DNA from: Micromonospora qiuiae
GTDB taxonomy: Bacteria; Actinomycetota; Actinomycetes; Mycobacteriales; Micromonosporaceae
NCBI RefSeq assembly: GCF_016863555.1
Contig: NZ_BOPC01000054.1
Location: forward strand, 1-63,379
DNA: 63,379 bases
Direction: 5' to 3'
Position numbers and translations under genes: made by a program
The notes under the pieces: generated by a model
Databases searched by the model: none
Seen by the model: the letters and a program-made list of their open reading frames with translations, nothing else
Told to the model about the DNA's origin: nothing
Part shown: in pieces, positions 1 through 8,968 of the stretch
Layout of the letters: every line of letters starts with the position of its first letter
Numbering within the stretch: the first letter of the stretch is position 1

Positions 1-118
1 GGTGCATGTACCTGCTCGTCGCTGGACCAACCGCCCGGCCGCGTGATCGTGGACGTACCCGTGGCCTGGCTATTCGCACCGGCAGCGGGTCACCGGCTAC
101 CGTCAGCGCGAATTTCGC

Positions 119-589
119 GTGTGCTGTGTCGGGCCCACAGTGCCGTCGGCGGTAGGCCGGCACACGGCGGCGTGGTGGTGGAGAAAGCTGCGCGCGCTCG
201 CCGCCTCGGGCCATCGAGCGACCGCGCAGGTCGTGGACAACCAGTTGGACTCGTGGTCCGGCGGGAGAACGACATTCCGCCCCGTGGTCACTTTCCGTAC
301 AAGTTCGGGTCAGCAGGTGACGACGGTCCTCGCTGATCTGGGCGGGTTCCGGTCCCACTTGATCGGCACCGAGATCGACGTGCGCTACGACCCGCAGAAG
401 CCCACCGAGGCGGCGCCGGTACGCGCGGGCGGCGCGGGGCTGATCATCACACTGGTGTTCGGCCTGATCTTCCTGGCGTTCTCGTTGTGTGCGTACCAGA
501 TTGCCGACCTGGTCCTCAGCGGGTTCCGCGACGTCGGAGGCTTCACTGACACCTGGAATCCGGGGGTTCCTCGCCCCGACTTCGATTAG
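119..589 (+). CDS. DUF3592-like membrane protein
   Basis: Small protein of unknown function. The centre (roughly residues 45-95) has the DUF3592 pattern: a stretch RPVVTFRTSSGQ, then a run ending in DVRYDPQKP, the usual way this domain closes before its membrane helix. One clear hydrophobic helix follows at about residues 104-128 (GLIITLVFGLIFLAF). Family members normally carry another helix before the domain; here the N-terminus is instead W- and R-rich with no convincing ribosome binding site before the GTG at 119, so either the true start differs or the N-terminus is degraded. It ends about 100 bases before the end of the convergent MFS gene. Function unknown; it probably faces the cell envelope. 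Confidence 0.55.
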   Translation: MCCVGPTVPSAVGRHTAAWWWRKLRALAASGHRATAQVVDNQLDSWSGGRTTFRPVVTFRTSSGQQVTTVLADLGGFRSHLIGTEIDVRYDPQKPTEAAPVRAGGAGLIITLVFGLIFLAFSLCAYQIADLVLSGFRDVGGFTDTWNPGVPRPDFD

Positions 590-687
590 CCGATCGCCAT
601 TTCGCCGTAATGGCGGGGTCTCGGCCGCTTGGACACCGCCGTATCGACGAAACGGAGCCGATCAAACACGCGGCCGGAACCGGTTGG

Positions 688-2304
688 TCAATCGGGTTGC
701 ACAGGGCTCGGCGCGGCGAAGAACTGCACCACCACGAAGCCGATCACCAACGCGACGGCTGGCAGCAGGATGCTCGTTCCCATCGCCTCGGCGAAGGATC
801 CGCGTAGCAGTTCGGGCAGTGGTCCGGTGGACTGGGTGGCCGCTCCGGCCGGCACCGCGGAGGTGAACCGGTCGAATTTGTTCTCGACCTGGTGCTGCAT
901 GAGTACCCCGACCGCGGCACTGCCCAAGACCGCGCCCACCTGCCGGGTGGTGTTGTACACGCCGGCGCCGGCGCCGGCGAGTCGCAGCGGAAGGTTGCGG
1001 TTGGCCGCCGCTGAGAGCGGCCCCCAGATGAAGGCGTTGCCGACGCCTATCAACGCGATCGGCGCCAAGAGTGCGATCACCGGGGTGTTGTCGTGCATCA
1101 CGAAACCGAGCCAGAAGAGGCCGCCTGCGTTGGTGGCGAAGCCGAAGCCGGTCAGATAGCGGGGGTGTACCCGGTCGGCGAGCTTGCCTGCCGGTACCGC
1201 CAGCGCCCCGGCGAGTACGGCCAGGGGGATCAGGAGTGAGGCCGACTCCGTGGGACTCAGTCCCATTGACTTCTGCGCGAACAACATGAAAGGGATGGCC
1301 ATGCCGGTGATGGAGAAGCCCATACAGGCGACGGCCATGTTGGACAGGGTGAAATTGCGATCGCGAAACAGGGCCAGCCTCATCAGTGGCGCCGCCGCCC
1401 GCGTCTGCCACCACACGAACACCAGCACGGTGAGAAGGCCGGCGATGATCACCCCCCACACCGTGATCGGCACCGGCCCGACGTTGCGGATGTGCCCCCA
1501 CTCGTATCGCTGCCCCTGCTGCAGCCCGAATGCCACCAGGAACAGCCCGACCCCGCTCAGCAGGATTCCTGGGTAATCGATCCGCTGCCGGTTGACGGGC
1601 AGTTTCGGCACCAGCATCACCGCGGCGATGAATGCGATCACGCCCATTGGAACGTTGATGAAGAACACCCACTGCCAGCCGAGTTCGTCCACGAGGACGC
1701 CGCCCGCCAGCGGTCCCACGAGGATCGCCACCCCGGCCATCGAACCCCACAGGGCCATAGCGGTACCACGCTCGTCCCTGGGGAAGGTTCGAGTGATCAC
1801 GGCCATTGTCTGCGGTGCCATCAGTGCCGCGCCGAGACCTTGGACCACTCGCGCGGCGATCAGCATCTCCGCTGTGCGCGACAGACCGCACCAGGCCGAG
1901 GCCACGGTGAAGAGCACCAGACCGAGCAGGTACAGGCGCTTGGGTCCGAACATGTCGCCAAGCTGACCGGCCAGCAGCAGCGGCACCACGTAGGCCAGCA
2001 GGTAGCCGCTGGTGACCCAGACGACCGCGTTGAGGTCGGTCTTCAGATCCACCCAGATGGCGTCGGCGGCCACCGAGACGATGGTGGAGTCCACCAGGAT
2101 CATGAAGATGCCCGCTAGCAGTGCCCACAGCGCAGGCCAGGGACGATAGCCGGAGGGCAACCCCGGCAGGCTGTCCGGCGCGGCCACCGCTTGGGCGGTC
2201 GCCGCGGCATCAGGTGCCGGGCGGGACCGCCGTCCAATTGTCGAACTGCCGGTGACGCCGACGTCCGATTGGACATGCTGCCCGCTTACCTGATCATGGT
2301 CCAT
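688..2304 (-). CDS. MFS drug efflux transporter, DHA2 (14-TM) type
   Basis: A proton-driven multidrug exporter of the EmrB/QacA class in the cytoplasmic membrane. About 538 residues with many hydrophobic segments. Visible motifs are the loop 2-3 motif A region (GQLGDMFGPKRLYLLG), the DHA2 motif on helix 1 (LVDSTIVSVAADAI) and the helix 5 motif C-like stretch (GPLAGGVLVDELGWQWVFF). About 70 N-terminal residues before the first helix are polar and Gly/Ala-rich. I take the ATG at 2304, which follows AAAGGTGG; a GTG four codons upstream is possible. It is the last gene of a minus-strand series with a methyltransferase, reductase and acyl-adenylate ligase upstream, which suggests export of, or protection from, their product. 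Substrate unknown. Confidence 0.9.
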   Translation of the reverse strand: MDHDQVSGQHVQSDVGVTGSSTIGRRSRPAPDAAATAQAVAAPDSLPGLPSGYRPWPALWALLAGIFMILVDSTIVSVAADAIWVDLKTDLNAVVWVTSGYLLAYVVPLLLAGQLGDMFGPKRLYLLGLVLFTVASAWCGLSRTAEMLIAARVVQGLGAALMAPQTMAVITRTFPRDERGTAMALWGSMAGVAILVGPLAGGVLVDELGWQWVFFINVPMGVIAFIAAVMLVPKLPVNRQRIDYPGILLSGVGLFLVAFGLQQGQRYEWGHIRNVGPVPITVWGVIIAGLLTVLVFVWWQTRAAAPLMRLALFRDRNFTLSNMAVACMGFSITGMAIPFMLFAQKSMGLSPTESASLLIPLAVLAGALAVPAGKLADRVHPRYLTGFGFATNAGGLFWLGFVMHDNTPVIALLAPIALIGVGNAFIWGPLSAAANRNLPLRLAGAGAGVYNTTRQVGAVLGSAAVGVLMQHQVENKFDRFTSAVPAGAATQSTGPLPELLRGSFAEAMGTSILLPAVALVIGFVVVQFFAAPSPVQPD

Positions 2305-2433
2305 GTGAGCCACCACCTTTGGCTGTCAACTCCTGAAGGCTCCCACACACCGGAGTCCCAGACCTTTGAGTACGCGGACCCGATGATGCGTGTCGGGCCG
2401 TGCAATACCCGAATCATCCAGCCATCCAGGAGC

Positions 2434-3444
2434 TCATGCCTCTGACACTCGCAGTGCGGCCGAGGTCAATTCCGCCGTCTCGCCCGCGAACGGACGCAGG
2501 CGAGCGCTGGTAGAAGGCTGCTCGTTGACCCGTGGCAGGAGCGAGCCAGTCGCCTTCTCCTCCACGGTGACCTCGGTGATCTCGTAGAACCAATGGATGG
2601 TGTCACCCTTGGTCACGTAGGTCGCTGCGTACTCTTGGCGTCCTTTTTCGAACTGCTCCAGCAGGTGGCTGCGGACCTCCAACCACTCACTCGTGTAGAA
2701 CAACAGGGGAATCTCGATACGTTCGAGCAGCCGAGACTGGATGATCTTTCCACCGGGGGGCGGATGCGCCAATCGCGAGCGTGCGAAGATGTCGGCGATG
2801 CCGATCAGCGAGTTCAGGCCGACGATCGCGCGGCCGTTCGCTGTCAGGTGCTGCGGCAGTTGCTGAAGGAAGCGTAGAAGGACGCTGTCCCCGTAGAACA
2901 TCGCGTCAAGGTCGAGGGAGCGGTGTTTCTGCTTCAGCTCCGCGATGAAGGGCTCGGACGGTGTGCGCCACCCCGGCGGGTTGAAGACGATCAGGTCGAA
3001 GAGCCTCTGTTCCCCGTTCTCCGAGGTTGGATAGAGGTCGCTGTGCCAGAAGTCGATGGTCGAGTCACCAAAGTTGGCGAGTTCGTTCTGTCGTGCCGTG
3101 GACACCGCCGAGGCAGAGATGTCGGTTGCGGTGACCGAGGTGGCTCCCATGCCGCGTAGCAGCAGCGCGATCGCGCCACTTCCGGTGCCGATCTCGAGAA
3201 TGTGTCCGGCGAGGTCGCTCTTGCAGAGGCTGCGGACCAAATAGTCCCCGAGCGCGAGCCCGGCCTGGCTGACCCGGAAGATCCCTGGCCGGTCGAACAG
3301 GCGAAAGTGATGCCCGCGCTCGAAGCATGCGTCATAGGTTTCCCGTGTGGATCCAGGGACTGCGACGTCTCTACCGTCCGGTACTTCAACCATCGGACGC
3401 GCCAGGGCGTGCGTCGGCGCTGATGAAAGAGCGGCTGCAGCCAA
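2434..3444 (-). CDS. Class I SAM-dependent methyltransferase, PrmC/HemK-like
   Basis: Cytosolic AdoMet methyltransferase. The AdoMet-binding motif LEIGTGSGAIALLL and the catalytic-type FNPPGW (NPPY variant) place it with the N5-glutamine or N6-adenine group (PrmC/HemK/RlmF fold). The NPP-type motif means an amide or amino nitrogen is the likely acceptor, but members in secondary-metabolite clusters methylate small molecules. Length of about 300-336 residues is normal. The start is uncertain: 3444 would be a TTG with no good ribosome binding site, and an ATG 17 codons in (MVEVPDG) at 3393 is an alternative. It sits between the MFS pump and the reductase on the same strand, probably one operon, with a gap of about 210 bases upstream. 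Substrate unknown. Confidence 0.85.
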   Translation of the reverse strand: MAAAALSSAPTHALARPMVEVPDGRDVAVPGSTRETYDACFERGHHFRLFDRPGIFRVSQAGLALGDYLVRSLCKSDLAGHILEIGTGSGAIALLLRGMGATSVTATDISASAVSTARQNELANFGDSTIDFWHSDLYPTSENGEQRLFDLIVFNPPGWRTPSEPFIAELKQKHRSLDLDAMFYGDSVLLRFLQQLPQHLTANGRAIVGLNSLIGIADIFARSRLAHPPPGGKIIQSRLLERIEIPLLFYTSEWLEVRSHLLEQFEKGRQEYAATYVTKGDTIHWFYEITEVTVEEKATGSLLPRVNEQPSTSARLRPFAGETAELTSAALRVSEA

Positions 3445-3654
3445 CGATGATCAGATGTGCGGCATTGGTCATGAGTACGTCCCCGATTTGTTTTGCGCCG
3501 GCCGTGTCGAGCGTTTCTCGACGTCTTGCGGTGCTGCAGCGGGCGACGCCGTGGCCGCGCCGACCGGCCAGAGGTTCGGACGGCGTCGTGGAGTGCCGGG
3601 CACCAGCGTGGACTGCGTGGTTTCGGACGGCTTGGCAAGTCCTTCGTTGTCAAT

Positions 3655-4707
3655 TCACAGCCTGTTTTCGGCGTCGATGAACCTCATGATCTCGGGCAGC
3701 GTGACGGAGCGTTCCGGTCCTGCTGTACGGATGAACCGCTTCTCGCGCCGCAGGTATTCCGAGAAAAAGTCGATCCGCTTCGCGAAAAAGCGCTCCAGCG
3801 TGGAAGGATCGTCGAACGTTTCGTTGATGATGAAGAGGCGATCCTCCAGCCCGAGCAGTTTCAGCATGTAGTCGGTGATGTCGCCGACTGCGGCTTCGGA
3901 GCGCCCGCTGACGTGGTAGATGCTCTGTCTCGGCGCCGCCAGTTCGGCCGCCACGATCGCGCGGAAGTCCTCTACGACGTGATCCACCGGAATGAAGGAG
4001 AGGCGAGTGCCTCGATCCGCGGTGAAGCGGACGGACTCGTCGGAGTCGCCGAGCATCTCCTTGAATTTCCGTAATTCGCTGAGGAAACCGTAGAGGCCCG
4101 TGTAGCTGCCGCTGGGCCGGTAGTCGTGAGAGGTGCCTACGATGATCGAGGGACGCAGGATCAGCCTCCTCGGCCCGTCTAACTCGGCCACGAGGTGCTC
4201 CGCCGCGCACTTGCTCTCTTCGTAGACGTTGCTGAACTTCGGCGGTTGGTGCAGCACCTCGGGAACGTCATTGTGCAGCGCGCCGCAGGTGAACGCCGTG
4301 GACACGTACACGAAGAGGTCCGCACCCATGCTCGTCGCCAGTTCCAGAGCATGTCGGGTGCCCTCGACGTTCGTTCGGAACACCTGTTCCCGCTGTCCCC
4401 GCCGCCATTGCAACGACGCCGCGAGGTGCCAGAAGACGAGCGGTCCGTCGCCGAGCTCGATGGAGTCGGGCGTGACCCCGCACAGCGGCTGGGTGAGTTC
4501 CGACTCCACCACGGTCATGCGCCGCCGGCCGTGCGGGAGGTCGTTGCCCGCTTCATCCAGCGCCGCATGGACCCGTTCGGCGGCGGGGCGCCGCGAATCG
4601 CCGCGAGCCAGCGCGTACACGCTGCCGGCCGTGCCATCCAGGAGAAGGTCGGCCAGCAGGTGGCGGCCGACGAATCCGGTCGTACCGGTCAAGATGTGGT
4701 CGGTCAT
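3655..4707 (-). CDS. Thioester-reductase-like NAD(P)-dependent SDR
   Basis: Extended short-chain dehydrogenase with an N-terminal Rossmann motif GTTGFVGRHL and the catalytic YEESK (Tyr-x3-Lys), preceded by the Thr/Ser region VSTAF. The sequence resembles the reductase domains that release acyl thioesters as aldehydes from NRPS or carboxylic acid reductases, and fatty-acyl-CoA reductases (NAD_binding_4 group). It starts one base after the stop of the acyl-adenylate ligase, so the two are surely co-translated. Together they could activate and reduce a carboxylic acid in the manner of a split carboxylic acid reductase, although no carrier protein lies nearby. Length of 350 residues fits a stand-alone SDR. 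Substrate not determinable. Confidence 0.85.
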   Translation of the reverse strand: MTDHILTGTTGFVGRHLLADLLLDGTAGSVYALARGDSRRPAAERVHAALDEAGNDLPHGRRRMTVVESELTQPLCGVTPDSIELGDGPLVFWHLAASLQWRRGQREQVFRTNVEGTRHALELATSMGADLFVYVSTAFTCGALHNDVPEVLHQPPKFSNVYEESKCAAEHLVAELDGPRRLILRPSIIVGTSHDYRPSGSYTGLYGFLSELRKFKEMLGDSDESVRFTADRGTRLSFIPVDHVVEDFRAIVAAELAAPRQSIYHVSGRSEAAVGDITDYMLKLLGLEDRLFIINETFDDPSTLERFFAKRIDFFSEYLRREKRFIRTAGPERSVTLPEIMRFIDAENRL

Positions 4708-4708
4708 G

Positions 4709-6091
4709 TCAGATCGCCTGTTCGACTGCGCGGGCCAGGTCGGCGGCGGATCGGGTCTCGATGTCGTCCGTCTCCTGGGCTCTACGGTCCTTGATGCGGG
4801 CCGTCTTCCAGCTCACCCAGCCACCGGTGGCGCTTTTCAGGTCCAGCAGAGGGTGAATCGTGACTTCGGCGGGGACGCCGAACGCGGCCGTGACTCGGCC
4901 CGCGACGAGCGCCTTCAGCTGATCGTGGTCGGCACCCTCCTTGGCCTTGACCCGAACATGCACCCGGTCCTGACCGCCGACCGCATGCACCTCGAGTTCG
5001 TAACCGTAGATGAGCTCCGGATCGGCCAGGATGGTGTTGTCGATCTCCGCGGCACTGCGCTTCCGGCCGCCGAGGTCGGTCATGTCCTTGACTCGCCCGA
5101 GCACCTTGACGGTCCGACGACCCGTGGAGTCCGGGGCGATCGAGACCAGGTCACCGGTCCGGTATCTGATGAGTGGCTTGAGCCCGGGCACCAGGGTGGT
5201 GAGGCAGAGTTCGCCGTAGCCCTCGATCCCCAGGGTCGTCTCGGTCTCCAGGTCGAGGACCTCCAACAGGTAGGTGGGTTCGATCGCCACCACCGTGCCG
5301 TCAGGTCGCGTCACCGCAGGGCAGCCGGCCTCCTGGGACCCGTACATGAAGTTGTACACGTCGGCGTTCCATGTCTGGGCGAGCAGCCTTCCCATACCGT
5401 CCGAGCACATCTCGCCGGTGGTGAGGAGAACCTTGACCGCCAGGTCGTCCGGCACCTCCACGCCGTAGGACGAGCTCATTTCGGCCAGCGCCATCAGCAG
5501 GCCGGGCGAGCAGAGGATCATGTTGATCCGCAGTTCGACGAGGACTTCGAAGAATCGGGCGAACCCGAGGGTTGGCGTGATCGGGAACAGGTCCAGCTTC
5601 GCGATGCCGATCTGCTTCGCGGCGAAGGACAGGCTCAGGCACGCCGCGTGGACGTCGTTGGGGGCCACGACGGCGAGGATCGGACGCTCACCGTCGTCGG
5701 TGAAGTGCTTGCGCACGATGAGGTCGAGAGCGTGAGCCAACGGTGCCACGTTGAGGTCGAAATCCATGGCGGATCTGGGACACGGGGTGGGACGGCCGGT
5801 CGTCCCCGTCGTCTCGAAGTAGAACTGCGCGTCAGCCACGGTCCCGCTGAGCATGCCGTGCATGGCATCACGAAGATCGTCTTTGGTGGTGTAAGGGATG
5901 TGGGCCAGGTCGGCGAGATCCTTGATGTCAAGGTTCACGCCTGCCAGACGTCGACGGTAGAAGGGCGACTTGCTGTGGACGTGACCGAGCACCGCCCGCA
6001 GAGCCGTCGTCTGCCAGTCGGTGAGTTCTGCCGCGGTCACCTTTCCCTCGTTCCAACGCGTCATGAAGTCAAGCCATGGAGCGATAACCAC
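4709..6091 (-). CDS. Acyl-adenylate-forming ligase, phenylacetate-CoA ligase (PaaK)-like
   Basis: ANL-superfamily enzyme of the PaaK branch: it activates a carboxylic acid as acyl-AMP and usually passes it to CoA or a carrier. Core motifs visible are YFETTGTTGRPT (A3-type phosphate loop), YGSQEAG (A5-type), YRTGDL (A7-type) and the hinge region GRVKDMTDLGGRK, followed by a PaaK-like C-terminal domain. The open frame extends well upstream, but the first 131 codons do not resemble the family; I choose the GTG at 6091, preceded by AGAAAGAG, giving about 460 residues, close to family length. Its stop is adjacent to the SDR start. The upstream region holds a long inverted repeat (6142-6233). Confidence 0.82.
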   Translation of the reverse strand: MVIAPWLDFMTRWNEGKVTAAELTDWQTTALRAVLGHVHSKSPFYRRRLAGVNLDIKDLADLAHIPYTTKDDLRDAMHGMLSGTVADAQFYFETTGTTGRPTPCPRSAMDFDLNVAPLAHALDLIVRKHFTDDGERPILAVVAPNDVHAACLSLSFAAKQIGIAKLDLFPITPTLGFARFFEVLVELRINMILCSPGLLMALAEMSSSYGVEVPDDLAVKVLLTTGEMCSDGMGRLLAQTWNADVYNFMYGSQEAGCPAVTRPDGTVVAIEPTYLLEVLDLETETTLGIEGYGELCLTTLVPGLKPLIRYRTGDLVSIAPDSTGRRTVKVLGRVKDMTDLGGRKRSAAEIDNTILADPELIYGYELEVHAVGGQDRVHVRVKAKEGADHDQLKALVAGRVTAAFGVPAEVTIHPLLDLKSATGGWVSWKTARIKDRRAQETDDIETRSAADLARAVEQAI

Positions 6092-6141
6092 GTATCGGCA
6101 CTCTTTCTGTGAGTGGTGTCGGATGAGCAGGGGCGTGTCGT

Positions 6142-6233
6142 GAGTGTGGGCAAAGCCCCGGCCTCGATAGTGGCTGACCGTGTCCAGAGTCAGCGTCGAC
6201 ATTGCGCGCGAGCGCGCACATTTGCCCACACTC
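6142..6233. promoter_or_regulatory. Paired inverted-repeat operator candidates in a divergent promoter region
   Basis: Between the divergent acyl-adenylate ligase (start 6091) and the M20 gene (start 6637) two 13-base arms, GAGTGTGGGCAAA at 6142-6154 and TTTGCCCACACTC at 6221-6233, are perfect reverse complements 66 bases apart. Between them lies a second palindrome, TGCGCGC-GA-GCGCGCA at 6203-6218. This suggests a regulator binding two oppositely oriented sites in front of the ligase. No regulator gene is adjacent. In the rest of 6092-6636 I see no gene. Confidence 0.5.
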
Positions 6234-6636
6234 GTGGCCGGACGTCTGCCCTTCGCCAGGGTGGTCCATCGGGTCCTGGTCAAAAGCGTGCAAAAGCGTA
6301 CGACTGGCAGCGACGACGCAGGTCGCGGGATGCCGATCTGGGCAGGTGACGTAGCCGGACCGGCTCGTCCCCGAGTGGCCGATCGCGATAGATCACGCCC
6401 CAAGTCATGGCGCAGAAGGTGCCACGCTCCATTCAAGATCACAAGTATCCGAATTCCGACATCGAGGTTCTGCGTCGCATTCAAGACGCTTAGCGTGGTG
6501 TGCTTATGGCCTTGTCAGGCCGCCATGATGGGGCACGGCTCCGGATGGCCGCAGCGCATCCCGCCGGTCGAGCTCGAAGGCCTGCCGCAGGCCGTCCCCA
6601 CAGGCCCTACGCATCCATGGGAGGATTGCCATCACT

Positions 6637-7842
6637 GTGCGGCATATCGATAATTCAGGAATGGATTTGGACGGTCTGGCACTGGCGGAGGCGGTCGCCG
6701 AACTGGTCCGCATCCCCAGCGTCAATCCGCTGCACACCGGGCCGAAAGCCGAGGAACACGGCCCGCCTGGTGAGGGTGCTGTCGCGCATCACCTCGCGGA
6801 GCGCTTCGACAGGTGCGGGGCCGTCGAGGTCGTCCTGGACGAGGTTCTGCCGGGCAGACCCAATGTCTACGGCCGATTTCCGGGCCGGTCCGACCAACTC
6901 GTCGTACTGGACGTGCACACCGACACCGTCGCGGTCGAACACATGACGGACCCACCCTTCGACGGGCGCATCGAGCACGGCAGCGTCTGGGGCCGTGGCG
7001 CCCTGGACTCCAAGGCCACCATGGGAGTGATGCTCGCCCTGCTCGACGCGATGCACCGGGACGGTCTACGGCCCGACCCGACTCTCCTGCTGGTCGGCTC
7101 GATCAGCGAGGAAGCGGGCGGTCTGCTCGGGGCGACCCGGTTCAGACCATGGGTCGAACAGCAGGGCCTGCGGATCGATCAGCTCCTCGTGGCGGAACCG
7201 ACCGAGTTCCGCCCCGTACATGGCCTGAAAGGGCTCGTCCTCATCGAGGTGACGACGCGGGGGGTGGCTGCCCACTCGGCGCGGCCCGATCTGGGTGTCA
7301 ACGCCATCGATGCCATGACACCGGTGCTCGCCGCCTTCGCCGCCGAGCACGAGCGGCTGCAAGCGGTTCCTGGGGCCACCGAGCTGGGAAGCGGAACCCT
7401 GTCGGTCACCCGGATCTCGGGTGGCTCCGGCGGCAATGTGATTCCCGACCGCTGTTCCATAACCGTGGGCCGCCGTATCGTGCCAGGCGAGGACCCGGGC
7501 GAGGTGTTGAATGAGTTGGCGGCGATCGCCTGTGCCGCCTGTCCCATTCCGTGCGACGTCGTCTCGCTCCTGCCGACGACGCCCGACGGCAAGCCTGCAT
7601 CGCCCGCTTTCTATCAGCGCCCCGACAGCAGGTTGGTCCAGTTCCTGGCACGGACCTGCGGCACCGAACCAACCGTCGCGCCCTTCGGAACCAACGCCTT
7701 GAGGTACTCCGGACTGGCCGAAGAATTGGTAGTCTTCGGCCCTGGTTCGATCGAACATGCTCATCAGGCCACCGAGCGGATCGACATACCGGACTTGCGA
7801 AGGCTCGCCGACGTCCTCACGTCCTGGCTCGCGCCAAGCTGA
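6637..7842 (+). CDS. M20 family metallo-deacylase/peptidase (ArgE/DapE/ACY1-like)
   Basis: Zinc-dependent amidohydrolase of the acetylornithine deacetylase / succinyl-diaminopimelate desuccinylase group. Metal and catalytic motifs are in order: DVHTDTV (His and Asp near the first metal site), GRGALDSKA (bridging Asp), SISEEAGG (general-base Glu pair), VAEPTE, and a late His (SIEHAHQATE). Length of about 400 residues is typical. Start is GTG 6637 after GGGAGG, or ATG 6661. It would remove an N-acyl group or cleave a dipeptide. The neighbouring nucleotidyltransferase and the upstream ligase suggest a biosynthetic protecting-group role, but the actual substrate cannot be read. Confidence 0.88.
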   Translation: MRHIDNSGMDLDGLALAEAVAELVRIPSVNPLHTGPKAEEHGPPGEGAVAHHLAERFDRCGAVEVVLDEVLPGRPNVYGRFPGRSDQLVVLDVHTDTVAVEHMTDPPFDGRIEHGSVWGRGALDSKATMGVMLALLDAMHRDGLRPDPTLLLVGSISEEAGGLLGATRFRPWVEQQGLRIDQLLVAEPTEFRPVHGLKGLVLIEVTTRGVAAHSARPDLGVNAIDAMTPVLAAFAAEHERLQAVPGATELGSGTLSVTRISGGSGGNVIPDRCSITVGRRIVPGEDPGEVLNELAAIACAACPIPCDVVSLLPTTPDGKPASPAFYQRPDSRLVQFLARTCGTEPTVAPFGTNALRYSGLAEELVVFGPGSIEHAHQATERIDIPDLRRLADVLTSWLAPS

Positions 7843-7999
7843 CCAGGCTCGGCGAATCGACGAAGCTTTCCCGGCACCGCGACTCCGCGCTGCCGCATCG
7901 AAAGGGGCACCGGCGGATATCTGCCGGAGCAGCAGAGCAGAGCCAACGCGGCACGGCATCCTCGCCCTGGACAGGCGGGTGGCCAGGAAGGAGGAATGG

Positions 8000-8767
8000 A
8001 TGACGACAGCCACGGTCGCGGAAACGATTGATCGTGTGTTCGAGCCGATCCAGCAGTTCGACCGCAGCTGGATGCTGGCAAAGTCGACCGACGCGTACGG
8101 TGTGAAGTTGGGATTCGCGACCGGGGCGCAGTTCTGGGTCGTCGGTCGTGCCGGCGTGCTCGGCAGCTGCCCGGTCGAGGTGGCAGCGGCGGCGATCGCG
8201 TTCGAGCCGCTCGAGGAGGTGCGCAAGGCGTGGCTCGCGGTACCGGCGGGCTTGACGCATTACGACGTCGCACTTCACTATCGTGATCGCATCACGGAAT
8301 GGGGCGATCGCGTCTTCGCGAACGTCGACCGCGACACGCTCAGCGCCATCGACACCCTCGGCCGTCGGATCATCGACGCGGCGCCGGCGGCGCTCGGCAC
8401 CCTCTTCACCGGCTGGCGGCGGCTTCCGGCCCCAGACGCGCTGCCGGGACGTGCAGCGCTGACCATGCATCTGATCCGCGAGCTCCGAGGCGCCGCCCAC
8501 ATCGTTGCCGTCATGGCATGCGGCCTCACGCCACTCGACGCGATTCTCGCCGCGCCCCATCCGCCGCCACGCACCGGGCCCGGCTACGCCGAGCGTATGG
8601 GCTACAAGGGGCCGTTCCGGAATCCGGATGAGGTGCGGGAGCAACGTATGGAGGCCGAGAGGCTGACCGCAGCGATCCTGGTGCCGTATTTTTCCGTGCT
8701 GACCGCGGAGGAACTCGCGCTCTTCGGTGAGCTCGTCGAGACCACGTGCCACTCGGCTGTCAGCTGA
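8000..8767 (+). CDS. SCO6745-like conserved actinobacterial protein
   Basis: All-helical protein of 255 residues resembling the SCO6745 family of actinobacteria, whose biochemical role is not established; members turn up beside secondary-metabolite genes. Features are an N-terminal helix with a family-like GFATGAQFWVVGRAGVLGSCP segment and a central Ala-rich region. The ATG at 8000 is well placed after GAAGGAGGA; longer readings upstream are in sequence without coding character. It lies about 160 bases after the M20 gene on the same strand, so it may be in the same transcript. No catalytic residues can be assigned. Confidence 0.7.
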   Translation: MTTATVAETIDRVFEPIQQFDRSWMLAKSTDAYGVKLGFATGAQFWVVGRAGVLGSCPVEVAAAAIAFEPLEEVRKAWLAVPAGLTHYDVALHYRDRITEWGDRVFANVDRDTLSAIDTLGRRIIDAAPAALGTLFTGWRRLPAPDALPGRAALTMHLIRELRGAAHIVAVMACGLTPLDAILAAPHPPPRTGPGYAERMGYKGPFRNPDEVREQRMEAERLTAAILVPYFSVLTAEELALFGELVETTCHSAVS

Positions 8768-8968
8768 CCGGGTGGGCGTCAGCCGGGCCGCCAGTCCGAT
8801 GACATCTCTAACCAAAGTGGCCCGGGACTGGCCGATACGGATTGCAGCTTCGGCTGCACCGGGCGGCCCGAGGCCAGCGAACCACGATCATCCAGGCGCC
8901 CTCGGACGCGATCGGCCTGGCCGGAGACGACCGGCGGCCCAACTCATGGCTGGAGACAGGAGTAGATC

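Noticed and set aside
4229..6112. Long plus-strand frame opposite the reductase and acyl-adenylate ligase
   Set aside because: Composition is shadow-like and the opposite strand encodes two complete enzymes with correct motifs.
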